A DNA stretch of 26,937 nucleotides from CAKUFA01 sp963656345. GTDB taxonomy: Bacteria; Bacillota; Clostridia; Christensenellales; Aristaeellaceae. The position numbers and the translations under genes were made by a program. The DNA lies in NCBI GenBank assembly GCA_963656345.1, contig CAVKHY010000022.1, forward strand, positions 1-26,937. Reading direction: 5' to 3'. Below, in pieces: positions 14,226 through 22,309 of this stretch (its first letter is position 1; every line of letters starts with the position of its first letter). The notes under the pieces were generated by a model. It did not search any database, was not told the DNA's origin, and saw only the letters and a program-made list of their open reading frames with translations.

Positions 14226-14723
14226 TCAAAGAATGCCCTTGACCTTTTCAATCCACTGCTGAATCTGTTCTGGCGGAGTTACGAGATTGCTTCCTCCTTC
14301 GGAATCAAACCGAACCTGCATTTCACAGGCAATGTCTGCACCTCTGCAGGCTGTCCTCATGTCCTTGATCACGTGTCCCGGCCATCCGCCGTTGGTCATA
14401 AACGGCACCACTGTTTTGCCTGAAAAGTTTTCTGTGTGCAGGAAAGTGCGCACCGCAGGAGCCATGGTGTACCACCAGGTCGGCGTTCCCACAGCAATGA
14501 TATCGTAATCGGCAGGATGGATGTCAATCGGCTTGATGGCAGGCTCATACTTTTGCCGTACCTCTTCCTGTCCCTGCTTGACCACGTCATCGTAACTTCC
14601 TTCATAGGGAGCTAAAGTATCAATCCTGATGATGTCCCCACCGATTTCCTTTTGCAGCATTTCGGCGATTCGCTTCGTGTTTCCGTTCGACCATGAATAA
14701 TAAGCAATCAGTACTTTTTTCAT
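14226..14723 (-). CDS. Flavodoxin family protein (first of the operon)
   Basis: A 165-residue flavodoxin. The FMN phosphate loop YSWSNGNTKRIAE lies at 9-21, the first flavin-stacking loop is GTPTWWYTMAPAV (about 79-91), and TNGGWPGHV (about 110-118) is the later loop. The size is that of short, single-domain flavodoxins. It probably carries electrons to, or reduces, an electrophile or quinone, given that an AdhR-type regulator controls it; that link is inference. ATG at 14723 has GAGG 8 nt upstream; the GTG nine bases earlier overlaps the ribosome site. First gene after the MerR-type promoter; its stop lies 14 bp before the regulator's start. Confidence 0.88.
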   Translation of the reverse strand: MKKVLIAYYSWSNGNTKRIAEMLQKEIGGDIIRIDTLAPYEGSYDDVVKQGQEEVRQKYEPAIKPIDIHPADYDIIAVGTPTWWYTMAPAVRTFLHTENFSGKTVVPFMTNGGWPGHVIKDMRTACRGADIACEMQVRFDSEGGSNLVTPPEQIQQWIEKVKGIL

Positions 14724-14743
14724 GTTGTTCACCTCACAAGCTT

Positions 14744-14774
14744 AGTATAGTACTTGGAGTTAACTCTAACGCAA
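14744..14774 (-). promoter_or_regulatory. MerR-type promoter with 19-bp spacer and operator dyad
   Basis: On the minus strand TTGCGT (14774 to 14769), a spacer of exactly 19 bp, then TATACT (14749 to 14744). The over-long spacer is the hallmark of promoters that MerR-family activators untwist. The spacer holds the dyad TTAGAGTT-AACTCCAA, 8-bp half sites with one mismatch, around the perfect palindrome GAGTTAACTC at 14757-14766. It resembles AdhR-class operators. Confidence 0.88.
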
Positions 14775-14822
14775 GACCTTTTTGCAAACAACGTCAAACT
14801 TTTTTTACTGTCTAGGCCAATG

Positions 14823-14856
14823 AAAAAAGCGATGCTGAAGAAAGAATCAGCACCGC
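14823..14856 (-). terminator. Intrinsic terminator of the mrfA-mrfB-TPR-lepB operon
   Basis: A 10-bp stem with one G-T pair (minus strand GCGGTGCTGA with TCAGCATCGC, loop TTCTTTCT), followed by TTTTTTC. It lies 20 bp after the lepB stop. Confidence 0.87.
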
Positions 14857-14876
14857 CTTTTGAACATGGTATTCTG

Positions 14877-15458
14877 TTACTCAACCTTCCGCCAGTCGCT
14901 GAAGGGGAAAACCACCTGCCGCACATGGCCGACGATCATTTCCCGGGAAATGGGTCCGATAATGTGACTGTCGTTGGAATTGGAACGATTGTCACCCAGC
15001 ACGAAGTAGTAGCCTTCCGGCACGGTGTAGGCTGCCATGGAGTAATTGGGCCGGTAGGTCAGATATTCCTCTTCGTACTTGACCCCGTTGACGTACAGAT
15101 AGCCGCCGGTGATCTCCACTGTGTCCCCGGGCAGACCCACCACACGCTTGACGAAGTTGGTGCCTCCCCGGTCGGGATAGTGGCAAATGACCACGTCAAA
15201 CCGCTGGGGGTCGCCAAAAATTTTGTAGCTGTTGCCGAAGAGGCTCAGGGAAGTGTACTCGGTCTTGGTGACCAGCATGATTTCGCCATCCGCCAGGGTG
15301 GTATCCATGGAATGACCATCCACCTTCACCGGCTCAAACAGGAAGGTGCGGATGACCAGAGCAATGGCCAATGCCGCCAGGATGGTCATGACCCATTCGA
15401 AAATTTCACGGCCAACGGATTTCTTGGGCTTTTGGGGTTGAGCTTGCTGCTCCTCCAT
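14877..15458 (-). CDS. lepB: Signal peptidase I
   Basis: A 193-residue type I signal peptidase, which cuts signal peptides from exported proteins at the outer membrane face. A Gln/Pro/Lys-rich cytoplasmic tail (1-18) leads to a single membrane helix (about 20-40). The catalytic Ser50 lies in VDGHSMDTTL and the general base Lys104 in FVKRVVGLPGD; box D and E motifs are GYYFVLGDNRSNSNDS and IIGPI. This is the short P-type form of Gram-positives. ATG at 15458 has a modest GGCAGGT site. It is the last gene of the mrf operon, 31 bp after the TPR gene. The window encodes at least six likely substrates with AxA-type signal peptides. Confidence 0.93.
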   Translation of the reverse strand: MEEQQAQPQKPKKSVGREIFEWVMTILAALAIALVIRTFLFEPVKVDGHSMDTTLADGEIMLVTKTEYTSLSLFGNSYKIFGDPQRFDVVICHYPDRGGTNFVKRVVGLPGDTVEITGGYLYVNGVKYEEEYLTYRPNYSMAAYTVPEGYYFVLGDNRSNSNDSHIIGPISREMIVGHVRQVVFPFSDWRKVE

Positions 15459-15489
15459 GATGATTTACCTGCCTTTCTGCATGCGCACG

Positions 15490-16305
15490 TCAGTGCTGGG
15501 ATGATGTCAATGCCTTCAGCCGGGCAACTTCTTGCTCCACTTCGGCCTTGGAAACTTTATTCAGGGGCGAGAAGCGTCCTTCCAATGCCTTCTCCAGCTT
15601 GGCAATGGCAGCGGCATAGTCCTTGTTTTCCACGTCATAGCGGCTAAGGAACCAGAGAGTGTCAATTTGACCCGGCTTTTGCTCCAATGCTTTGGTGAAC
15701 CAGGTCAGCGCCGTTTCCTTGTCGTCAAAGACACGATAATAGGTTTGTCCCAAATTGTCAAGGGACACAGAATCCTCATCGTCGTACTCCACAGCTTCCT
15801 GATTAAAGGCAAGGGCTTTTCGCTTGCCTTCCTCCCAAGCCTGCTCGGGATCTACCTGAGGGGCTTCATCACCAAAGCGATCGTCCACCTCGACGACATG
15901 AGGCTGTGCCAGGAAGGCGGCTTTGTTGGCCGGGTCGAATTGCTCGGCATACAGGTAGCCCAGGGTCTCATAGACCAGCCCGGAAGGCTGACGGCGATGC
16001 TGCTTTTCCAGCAGGTTTACGGCCTTGGCCAGATCCCCTAATTTGTAGCAGCACACGGCGTAGTCCATGTACATCTGGTTTTTCTGGTCAGGGGACATGG
16101 GGGATTTTTGCATCTTCGCCAGCAGTTCTTTGGCCTTTTGAAATTCATTATCCCGGATGAGCAGCACCGCATAGGCCAGCAGCAGCCGGGGCTGATTCAT
16201 GCCCTCCGCATAGGCTTCGGCGTATTTCGCCTTGGCCTCTTCCGTTTTTTTCTTTCCCTGCAGACTCAATGCCTGCTGTCCTTTCAGGTTTGCCATAAAA
16301 CCCAT
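15490..16305 (-). CDS. Tetratricopeptide-repeat protein
   Basis: A 271-residue, mainly helical protein with TPR units. EEAKAKYAEAYAEG, LLLAYAVLLIRDNEFQKAKELLAKM, MDYAVCCYKLGDLAKAVNLLEKQ and DNLGQTYYRVFDDKETALTWFTKALEQKP follow the W-LG-Y-A-P pattern, and YAAAIAKLEKALEGR gives a partial last unit. There is an acidic insert around 140-160 (VEVDDRFGDEAPQVDPEQ). No signal peptide or membrane helix is present, so it should be cytosolic and act as a protein-binding scaffold. ATG at 16305 is supported by AAGGAG 8 nt upstream; the GTG at 16314 overlaps that site. It lies 5 bp after mrfB and before lepB. No enzymatic role can be assigned. Confidence 0.8.
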   Translation of the reverse strand: MGFMANLKGQQALSLQGKKKTEEAKAKYAEAYAEGMNQPRLLLAYAVLLIRDNEFQKAKELLAKMQKSPMSPDQKNQMYMDYAVCCYKLGDLAKAVNLLEKQHRRQPSGLVYETLGYLYAEQFDPANKAAFLAQPHVVEVDDRFGDEAPQVDPEQAWEEGKRKALAFNQEAVEYDDEDSVSLDNLGQTYYRVFDDKETALTWFTKALEQKPGQIDTLWFLSRYDVENKDYAAAIAKLEKALEGRFSPLNKVSKAEVEQEVARLKALTSSQH

Positions 16306-16310
16306 GGGAT

Positions 16311-17465
16311 TCACTCCTTTTTCATTTTCTGTTTCAGTCGATCATATCGATGCTGAAGCGCGGCACGCTGTTCCTGCGTATCCGTGCTGTCAAAGAGGGT
16401 AGGCTCTGCCAGCAGCATCATGGCACGTCGGGTCATTTCCATGGCCATGGACAGATTCCGTTCCGCATGTTCATAGTGCTTGGCCATTTCTACATAGGGG
16501 ACAATGCCCCCTTCGTGACGGTCTATCATGCTCTGCCAGATGGCTGCAGCCTCCTGGCGTTCTCCGCTGCGCCGCCAGCTGCGTGCCAGATAAAGCTGCC
16601 CTTTGGCTCTGGTCATGCCCCGGCTGGCAAGGTGATAGCATTGCCGTGCTTCTTCCGGATGATGAAAGCGCTCCAGTGCCACGCCCATGGAAAATACGTC
16701 CTCCTCATGGGGGTGGACATCCGGGTGCTCGTACAGGTGAGCCATGGCACTGAGCAGGGTGCACAGACTGGCGATATCCTGCGCATTGTGGGTCAGCACC
16801 TCGTCCAGCAGGGCAAACTCCCCGGTTTTCAGGTAAGCAAAATAACGCTGAGGAGCTTCGCTGCCGGGCAGGTCATGGAGGCGGGGCGTACCCAGCACGG
16901 CTTCTTCCAGGTGGGATAAGGTGCAGCGCTTCAGCCGCATTTTCCACACACGGCGGGCAATGTGCAGGAGGTCGATGTGGGGCAGATCAAGGCAGCCGGG
17001 CTGCATCCGGTTCAGCAGGAACCGATCCCGCAGCAGAGGAATATCAAAGGTGCGGCCGTTGAAGGTGCACAGCACATCGCAGTGCCGCAAGGCTTCCTCC
17101 ACCTTAGCCAGCACATACCGCTCCTCCGGGTAATCCCGCATAACGTACTGATCCACCACGAAGCCTTCCTGAGTAAGCCGTCCCAGCCCTACCAGAAAAG
17201 CTACCGTGCCTGTGCCACCGGCAAGCCCTGTGGTTTCCGTATCCAAATAAAGAATGCGGGTCGGATCAAGAATGAGAGGCAGGGGAGGGGCTAAGGCGCC
17301 GCACATGAGATCAACGGTGGCACGGTGCAGCTGAAAAGCCTCGGGGAAGCTGTCTAGATCACGAATCTCCTGCCTGTTCCAGCAGGAAGTAAAAGTGCGT
17401 GCCGGAGGTGCTGATGCCGGCTTCTTCGGTGTATCAATGGCACGGAGCTTGTCGCGAAGATTCAT
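16311..17465 (-). CDS. mrfB: MrfB/YprB-like DEDDh 3'-5' exonuclease with C-terminal TPR-like tail
   Basis: A 384-residue RNase H-fold exonuclease, the partner of the MrfA helicase. In Bacillus subtilis the pair (YprA/YprB) repairs mitomycin C damage. The exonuclease core shows D75 and E77 in YLDTETTGL, D141 in FNGRTFDIPLL, and H226/D230 in THNAQDI: the DEDDh set. A C-terminal helical region (about 250-345: EDVFSMGVALERFHHPEEARQCYHLA, AKGQLYLARSWRRSGERQEAAAIW) looks TPR-like, as in YprB. ATG at 17465 overlaps the mrfA stop by 4 bp (ATGA), so the two are translationally coupled. An N-terminal linker rich in Pro and Ala (about 10-25) precedes the core. The function is inferred from family and pairing. 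Confidence 0.87.
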   Translation of the reverse strand: MNLRDKLRAIDTPKKPASAPPARTFTSCWNRQEIRDLDSFPEAFQLHRATVDLMCGALAPPLPLILDPTRILYLDTETTGLAGGTGTVAFLVGLGRLTQEGFVVDQYVMRDYPEERYVLAKVEEALRHCDVLCTFNGRTFDIPLLRDRFLLNRMQPGCLDLPHIDLLHIARRVWKMRLKRCTLSHLEEAVLGTPRLHDLPGSEAPQRYFAYLKTGEFALLDEVLTHNAQDIASLCTLLSAMAHLYEHPDVHPHEEDVFSMGVALERFHHPEEARQCYHLASRGMTRAKGQLYLARSWRRSGERQEAAAIWQSMIDRHEGGIVPYVEMAKHYEHAERNLSMAMEMTRRAMMLLAEPTLFDSTDTQEQRAALQHRYDRLKQKMKKE

Positions 17466-19732
17466 CGTGTCAGCTCCTTCAGCAGCAGCATGGCGGTGCT
17501 TTTGCCATCCTCACCGATCTCCCCCTCCGGGCCAACGCAGGAAGGGCAGCCCTTCGCACAGGGACAATCCTGTGCAATTTGCAGGGCTTTTTCCAGCAGC
17601 AGGCGCTGCATGCCGTAGGCCTTCTGAGCAAGCCCGATGCCCCCGGGGCAGCTGTCGTACAGAATGATGGTAGGCTGGTCGGTGATGGGGCTCTTGACCT
17701 GATACACCACCACCACATCCTGGGGAGAGCACATCAGGTACAGCGGCGCCACAATGCGCAGCAGGTTAGCAACGGCCAGCATGCCGTTTTTCAGCGTGTC
17801 GCTGGAGAAACGGGCAGCCAGCGTATCGGACAGCGTCCACCACATGGCAGTGGTATGCATGTCTGTTTCCGGAAGCCGCACATGACCAAAGCCCAGAGTT
17901 TCGTGAGTATCGAAGCGAATCTTCTTAAACATGGTCACCAGGGTGGTTACCTTCACCTCACCCAGGGCACACATGCCGCCGCCGGGGGCTTCCTGCTGCT
18001 GCTCCACATCCAGCAGGGAGAGGGAAACGTTCAAGTCCGCATCCGTGTAGTAGCCCACATCCACCTTGCGAATGAAGGCCTTGCAGGCATCAAAGTCCAG
18101 CTTCTCTACCTGATACTGCTGGGCTTCGTGCATGTAGATGGCATTCTCGTGCAGCAGCATGGGTACGGTGTATCGATCCATTTCGCCGATGACCCGATGA
18201 TGAGCCGGGTCGGTGATGTCAACGATGACAAAGTTTTCACTGGCGGCGGAACGCAGGGAAATCTCCGATGCAGGAAAATCCTCGGCAGCCCAGTGATACC
18301 GACCGTCCACATGGCGGAGGATGCTGCTGTCCGTCAGGTATTCCAGCAATTCTTCACTCCCAGGTGCATTGCCGAAGTTTTCTCCATCCTCAAAAGGAAG
18401 CTCGAAGGCGGAGCACTTGAAGTGGCTTAGGAGAATGTAAAGGTTGTTCGGGTTCAGCAGCGCATTTTCCGGGGACTGCCGAAGGAAATAATCCGGGTGG
18501 GATACGATGTACTGATCAATGGCCGCAGAAGAAGCCACATAAAAAATGATGCTGGTATCCTTTCGGCGGCCTGCACGGCCGGCCTGCTGCCATGCACTGG
18601 CAATGGTGCCGGGATAGCCGCACATGACGCAGGCATTCAGGGCACCGATATCAATGCCAAGCTCCAGCGCGTTGGTGGATACGACCGCATCGATCTTTCC
18701 CGCACGAAGGCCGCGTTCAATCTCTCGACGCTCCGTAGGCAGGTAGCCGCCCCGATAGCCCCGTACCCGGCCGGCGTTGCCCAGGGGATCCCGCACCAGA
18801 TCCTTCAGGTAGCGGGTCAGCACCTCGACGGTTAATCTGCTCCGGGCAAAGGTGATGGTCTGGATGCCGCACTTCAGCAGCATGCTGGCAATATCCCTCG
18901 TTACAGGGATGACACCCTTGCGGATGCCCAGCTGACGATTGACCACCGGAGGATTGTAGAACACAAAGTGCCGCTTGCCCATGGGGGCGCCGTTGTCATC
19001 GATCATCTCCACGGAACGGCCGATCAGGGTTTCGGCCAGCTCCTTGGGGTTGGCAATGGTGGCGCTGCATAGGATGAATTGCGGATGACTGCCGTAGAAG
19101 GCACACAACCGCATAAGCCGACGCAGTACATTGGCCAGGTTGGAGCCGAAAACGCCACGGTAGGTGTGAATTTCATCAATAACGATGTAGCGAAGGTTTT
19201 CAAACAGCTTCACCCACTTGGTGTGGTGGGGGAGAATGCCGCTGTGAAGCATATCCGGGTTGGTGACCACAATGTGCCCTGCCTGACGGACAGCTTTCCG
19301 AGCCGCTCCCGGCGTATCCCCGTCATAGGTGTAGGTTTTGATGTCCACATCCATGGCTTCAATCAGCTCGTACAGCTCACTGACCTGATCGGCAGATAAT
19401 GCCTTGGTGGGGAACAGATACAGTGCCCGGGCATCCTGATTCTGCAAAATGGCGGAAAGCACGGGCAGGTTGTAGCACATGGTTTTGCCGGAAGCGGTAG
19501 GGGTTACCACCACCACATCCTTTCCGGCGGCAGTGGCGGCAATGCTTTGCGCCTGATGGGTATACAGCTGATGAATCCCGCGCTTTTCCAGCACAGGAAT
19601 CAGTCGGGAATCCAGCGTATCGGGGAAAGGAGCGTAGCGGGCAGGCCGGGCAGGAAGCTCTTCCCATCGCACCACATTTTCCATGAATGCTTCATCCCGG
19701 CGCAGCTGATCTGCCAACTGATCCACGTTCAT
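17462..19732 (-). CDS. mrfA: MrfA/YprA-like DEAD/DEAH-box helicase with DUF1998 zinc domain
   Basis: A 756-residue superfamily 2 DNA helicase. Motifs: Q-like HQAQSI (59-64), Walker A TPTASGKT (77-84), FPTKALSADQ (motif Ia), TNPDMLH, DEIH box (186-189), SAT, then in the second RecA lobe STNALELGIDIG and QQAGRAGR. The C-terminal DUF1998-type domain ends with a four-Cys cluster CPCAKGCPSC (C723, C725, C729, C732), the zinc site reported to be essential in Bacillus MrfA. Full length for the family. ATG at 19732 has AGGAGG 8 nt upstream. It is the first gene of the mrfA-mrfB-TPR-lepB operon and has its own promoter at 19766-19794. Role in excising DNA adducts is inferred from family. Confidence 0.93.
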   Translation of the reverse strand: MNVDQLADQLRRDEAFMENVVRWEELPARPARYAPFPDTLDSRLIPVLEKRGIHQLYTHQAQSIAATAAGKDVVVVTPTASGKTMCYNLPVLSAILQNQDARALYLFPTKALSADQVSELYELIEAMDVDIKTYTYDGDTPGAARKAVRQAGHIVVTNPDMLHSGILPHHTKWVKLFENLRYIVIDEIHTYRGVFGSNLANVLRRLMRLCAFYGSHPQFILCSATIANPKELAETLIGRSVEMIDDNGAPMGKRHFVFYNPPVVNRQLGIRKGVIPVTRDIASMLLKCGIQTITFARSRLTVEVLTRYLKDLVRDPLGNAGRVRGYRGGYLPTERREIERGLRAGKIDAVVSTNALELGIDIGALNACVMCGYPGTIASAWQQAGRAGRRKDTSIIFYVASSAAIDQYIVSHPDYFLRQSPENALLNPNNLYILLSHFKCSAFELPFEDGENFGNAPGSEELLEYLTDSSILRHVDGRYHWAAEDFPASEISLRSAASENFVIVDITDPAHHRVIGEMDRYTVPMLLHENAIYMHEAQQYQVEKLDFDACKAFIRKVDVGYYTDADLNVSLSLLDVEQQQEAPGGGMCALGEVKVTTLVTMFKKIRFDTHETLGFGHVRLPETDMHTTAMWWTLSDTLAARFSSDTLKNGMLAVANLLRIVAPLYLMCSPQDVVVVYQVKSPITDQPTIILYDSCPGGIGLAQKAYGMQRLLLEKALQIAQDCPCAKGCPSCVGPEGEIGEDGKSTAMLLLKELTR

Positions 19733-19765
19733 GCGCTCCGCCTCCTTTACCCGATGATACTGCTA

Positions 19766-19794
19766 ATGATAACACCATGCAGGCGGAATGTCCA
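19766..19794 (-). promoter_or_regulatory. Promoter of the mrfA operon
   Basis: On the minus strand TGGACA (19794 to 19789), 17 bp, then TATCAT (19771 to 19766), each one base from consensus, with a TGT extended -10. No LexA-type GAAC-N4-GTTC box is seen around it, so damage induction by LexA is not supported. Confidence 0.65.
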
Positions 19795-19797
19795 GCA

Positions 19798-19831
19798 AAG
19801 AAAAATCGTCCAGGTATTACGCCCGGACGAT
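19798..19831 (-). terminator. Intrinsic terminator of the ABC exporter operon
   Basis: A 7-bp perfect stem (ATCGTCC at 19805-19811, GGACGAT at 19825-19831); GG/CC can pair further inside. On the minus strand TTTTTCTTTG follows. It lies 105 bp after the permease stop, beyond a structured spacer. Confidence 0.83.
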
Positions 19832-19936
19832 CATGGCATCAACAAACTTAGAATGGCGTTGGAGGGCTCGCAAGCCCTTCAACTGTCAATGGGCTTTCAG
19901 CAACATGTGCAGTGAAAGCCGATTCGGCGAAAGCGC
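19832..19936. other. Hairpin-rich intergenic segment after the ABC permease
   Basis: This 105-bp spacer holds three dyads. GTTGGAGGGCT (19858-19868) pairs with AGCCCTTCAAC (19873-19883) across a 4-nt loop; on the plus strand the single imperfect pair is a G-U wobble, on the minus strand an A-C mismatch. GGCTTTC (19892-19898) pairs with GAAAGCC (19914-19920) with GCA/TGC nested inside. GCCGA/TCGGC (918-928 of 19.9 kb) overlaps the last arm, so the two folds exclude each other. It may be a 3' UTR structure or a small RNA. No ORF with a ribosome site is convincing. Confidence 0.45.
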
Positions 19937-21544
19937 TTAGTGAAGCTCCTGGAAGCATGCAGCACCCTTTTGACGGTGCCACAGGATCAGCAGTACATCA
20001 AGCACCAGGGTAACGAAGCATGCGCAGACCATGTAGATATTAGCGGAAACGTGCTCCATCAGCAGGGCATACAGGCCGCCCAGCGCCGCCACATAGCCAA
20101 AGGAGGCTAACAGAGAGACGAACACGCCTGCACTCTGCTTGATGACCGTCATTTCATTGGTCCAGTCCATGACCGGCATTTTCAGGCCGATGAACAGATC
20201 CAGTGCGGCGCAGAACACCACGAACAGCTGCGGGAAGAGCAGCAGGTAGATGCCCTGCAGCAGGCTGACGGGGAGAATGATCAGCACGCAGATGCAGCAG
20301 AACAGCACCGGCAGGCCGGTCAATACCCAATGAGCTTCCATCTTTGCCAGGAGCAGCTGCCAGGGGGTCAAGGGCAGGGACTTCAGCAGCCACATCTGCT
20401 TGGCATCCATGGAAACGGAAGGCTCTGCAATATTGTTCATGCCTGCCAGCATGGCAATAAGACCGCTGACACCGGCGGCCACGAGGCCGGATTCGAGGAA
20501 AGGAGAACCTTGCAGCATGGGTACATATTCGCCGCCCTTAATGAGTACTGCAAGACCGGCCAGAGGCAGCAGGATCAAACTTTCACCGCAGTTCATAATG
20601 TAGGTGGCATTGTTGAAGAAGTGATCCAGTTCCTTCCGCAAAAGGGCAAGGGAAACACTGCTGGCTTCCAGCTTGGTTTTGCGGACAGACTTGGTGGATA
20701 CGCTGGTGGTCATCGTGGCCATCTTCAGGAAGCTGCGGGAAAGGAGCAGGCAGGCCAATGCAAAGACCACCAGCACCACAGCCGCCACCAGCAGCAAAGC
20801 GGAAAAATCCCCTGTGCCGGCTTTGCCGAACAGGTAAAGGGGATAGACGGCGCCCTGAACGGTCAAGCCGATGGTTTGGGCATTTTCGCCTAACGTTTGC
20901 ACCGCCTTGGTGAAATACCGGGTCAGCAGCTGATACAGGCCGAACAGCAGCAGACCGCCGATGGCAGAGAGCAAGCCCTTGTTCTTCAGCTTCAGGCTCA
21001 GCTTGGCAATGACCCAGCCCAGCGCACAGGAAAGGGCAAGAACGAACAGGGAAATCAGCAACAGCAGCAAAATGGAGCTGATGACGGAAGCAGCAGTCAC
21101 CGTGCCTAGGATCCAATAGACAATGACAGCCGGCAACATGACGATACTGCTGTAGAGCAAACCCATCAGGTAGACGCTGGTCAGGCGGGATGCGATAATG
21201 CTGCGAAGCGGAATGGGCATGGACAGCAGCATATCGTTATCCTTGGCAAGATACAGGCTGGCGTAGGTGTTGAAAGCACTGCCGAAACAGCCCATGAAAA
21301 TGGCCATCAATCCCATGATGTCAAAATACAGCCAGTCAAACCCACGCGGAATCAGGCTGTTGCCAACGGAAAGAGAAACCGTGATGAAAGCACCGATCAG
21401 AATGGCAACCAACAACACCATGAAAAAGCCAAAGCCGATCATGTGGGAAAGTTGATTTTGCTGTTTGCCGTTTTTGGAAGTGCGATAAAATTTCCGGAGA
21501 ATTTCCGCCATCTGCTTTTTCAGCAGAACCTTCAGCATGCTCAC
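19937..21544 (-). CDS. ABC transporter permease (12-helix exporter type)
   Basis: A 535-residue integral membrane protein with about 12 predicted helices in two halves of six, for example IGFGFFMVLLVAILIGAFITV (36-56), VISSILLLLLISLFVLALSCALG and GLVAAGVSGLIAMLAGMNNIA. A cytoplasmic stretch around 284-312 (TTSVSTKSVRKTKLEASS) separates them. This is the arrangement of the large Firmicutes ABC-2 type exporter permeases that pair with one ATPase. Segments such as YLAKDNDMLLSMPIPLRSI and QMWLLKSLPLTPWQLLLAKM recur as equivalent loops in each half, pointing to an internal duplication. The GTG at 21544 shares GTGA with the ATPase stop; the ATG at 21538 (GGAGG 10 nt upstream) is an equal alternative. 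The substrate is unknown. Confidence 0.85.
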   Translation of the reverse strand: MSMLKVLLKKQMAEILRKFYRTSKNGKQQNQLSHMIGFGFFMVLLVAILIGAFITVSLSVGNSLIPRGFDWLYFDIMGLMAIFMGCFGSAFNTYASLYLAKDNDMLLSMPIPLRSIIASRLTSVYLMGLLYSSIVMLPAVIVYWILGTVTAASVISSILLLLLISLFVLALSCALGWVIAKLSLKLKNKGLLSAIGGLLLFGLYQLLTRYFTKAVQTLGENAQTIGLTVQGAVYPLYLFGKAGTGDFSALLLVAAVVLVVFALACLLLSRSFLKMATMTTSVSTKSVRKTKLEASSVSLALLRKELDHFFNNATYIMNCGESLILLPLAGLAVLIKGGEYVPMLQGSPFLESGLVAAGVSGLIAMLAGMNNIAEPSVSMDAKQMWLLKSLPLTPWQLLLAKMEAHWVLTGLPVLFCCICVLIILPVSLLQGIYLLLFPQLFVVFCAALDLFIGLKMPVMDWTNEMTVIKQSAGVFVSLLASFGYVAALGGLYALLMEHVSANIYMVCACFVTLVLDVLLILWHRQKGAACFQELH

Positions 21545-22248
21545 TCACCCTCCAATTCCAGGAAGACTTGCTCCAGAGAAGCATCGCCGCGGACTTCATC
21601 CATGGCACCGGAGCGAATCAGCTTGCCGCCCTTGATGATGGCCACCTTGTCGCAGAGCTTTTCTGCCACTTCCAGCACATGGGTGGAGAAGAAGATGGCA
21701 CCGCCCTGATCGCACAGCTCACGCATCATGCCCTTCAGCAGGTGGGCAGCAATGGGATCCAGGCCGACGAAAGGCTCGTCCATCAGTACCAGCTTGGGCT
21801 GATGGATCCATGCGGCAATAATGGCCAGCTTCTGCTTCATACCATGGGAATAGGAAGAAATGGGATGATCCAGAGCACCGGTCAGCTCGAACCGGGCGGC
21901 ATAGTCGGCAATCCGCGCCTTCCGATCTGCTGTGGAAACACGGAACACGTCGGCCACAAAGTTCAGGTACTTGGTGCCGGTCATGAATTCGTACAGATCA
22001 GGGTTATCAGGGATGTAAGCCATGATCTGCTTGCAGGCAATGGGATCCTCCTGAATGGACTTGCCACCGATGAGGATTTGTCCTTCCTCAAAACGGAGAA
22101 TGCCTGCAACAGCCTTCAGGGTGGTGGTTTTGCCGGCGCCGTTGTGACCGATAAAACCGTAAATCTCGCCGGGATGAATGTGCAGGGACAGGTCATCCAC
22201 TGCCTTGGAACCATCGTAGATCTTGGACAGGTGATCAATTTGAAGCAT
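21541..22248 (-). CDS. ABC transporter ATP-binding protein
   Basis: A 235-residue ABC ATPase that powers the neighbouring permease. Walker A GHNGAGKT (34-41), Q-loop region near IPDNPDLYEFMTG (79-91), signature SYSHGMKQK (132-140), Walker B LVLMDEP (153-159) followed by FVGLDP, and the switch histidine in FFSTHVLE. The signature reads SHGMKQ rather than SGGQ, which is usual for ABC-2 type exporters of the EcsA/YtrB group. ATG at 22248 has GGAGG 8 nt upstream. Promoter at 22281-22309; the stop overlaps the permease start by 4 bp. No adjacent immunity, lantibiotic or regulator gene gives a substrate hint. Confidence 0.92.
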   Translation of the reverse strand: MLQIDHLSKIYDGSKAVDDLSLHIHPGEIYGFIGHNGAGKTTTLKAVAGILRFEEGQILIGGKSIQEDPIACKQIMAYIPDNPDLYEFMTGTKYLNFVADVFRVSTADRKARIADYAARFELTGALDHPISSYSHGMKQKLAIIAAWIHQPKLVLMDEPFVGLDPIAAHLLKGMMRELCDQGGAIFFSTHVLEVAEKLCDKVAIIKGGKLIRSGAMDEVRGDASLEQVFLELEGE

Positions 22249-22280
22249 TGCTTCATCCTCCTATGATAAAGGGTAAGGAT

Positions 22281-22309
22281 AGTATAGCGCACAGAAGCAC
22301 AGTTTTCAA
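22281..22309 (-). promoter_or_regulatory. Promoter of the ABC exporter operon
   Basis: On the minus strand TTGAAA (22309 to 22304), 17 bp, then TATACT (22286 to 22281). The predicted start leaves a leader of about 27 nt. The rest of the 22249-22473 gap holds the divergent rpsT promoter and AT-rich sequence without clear structure. Confidence 0.72.
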
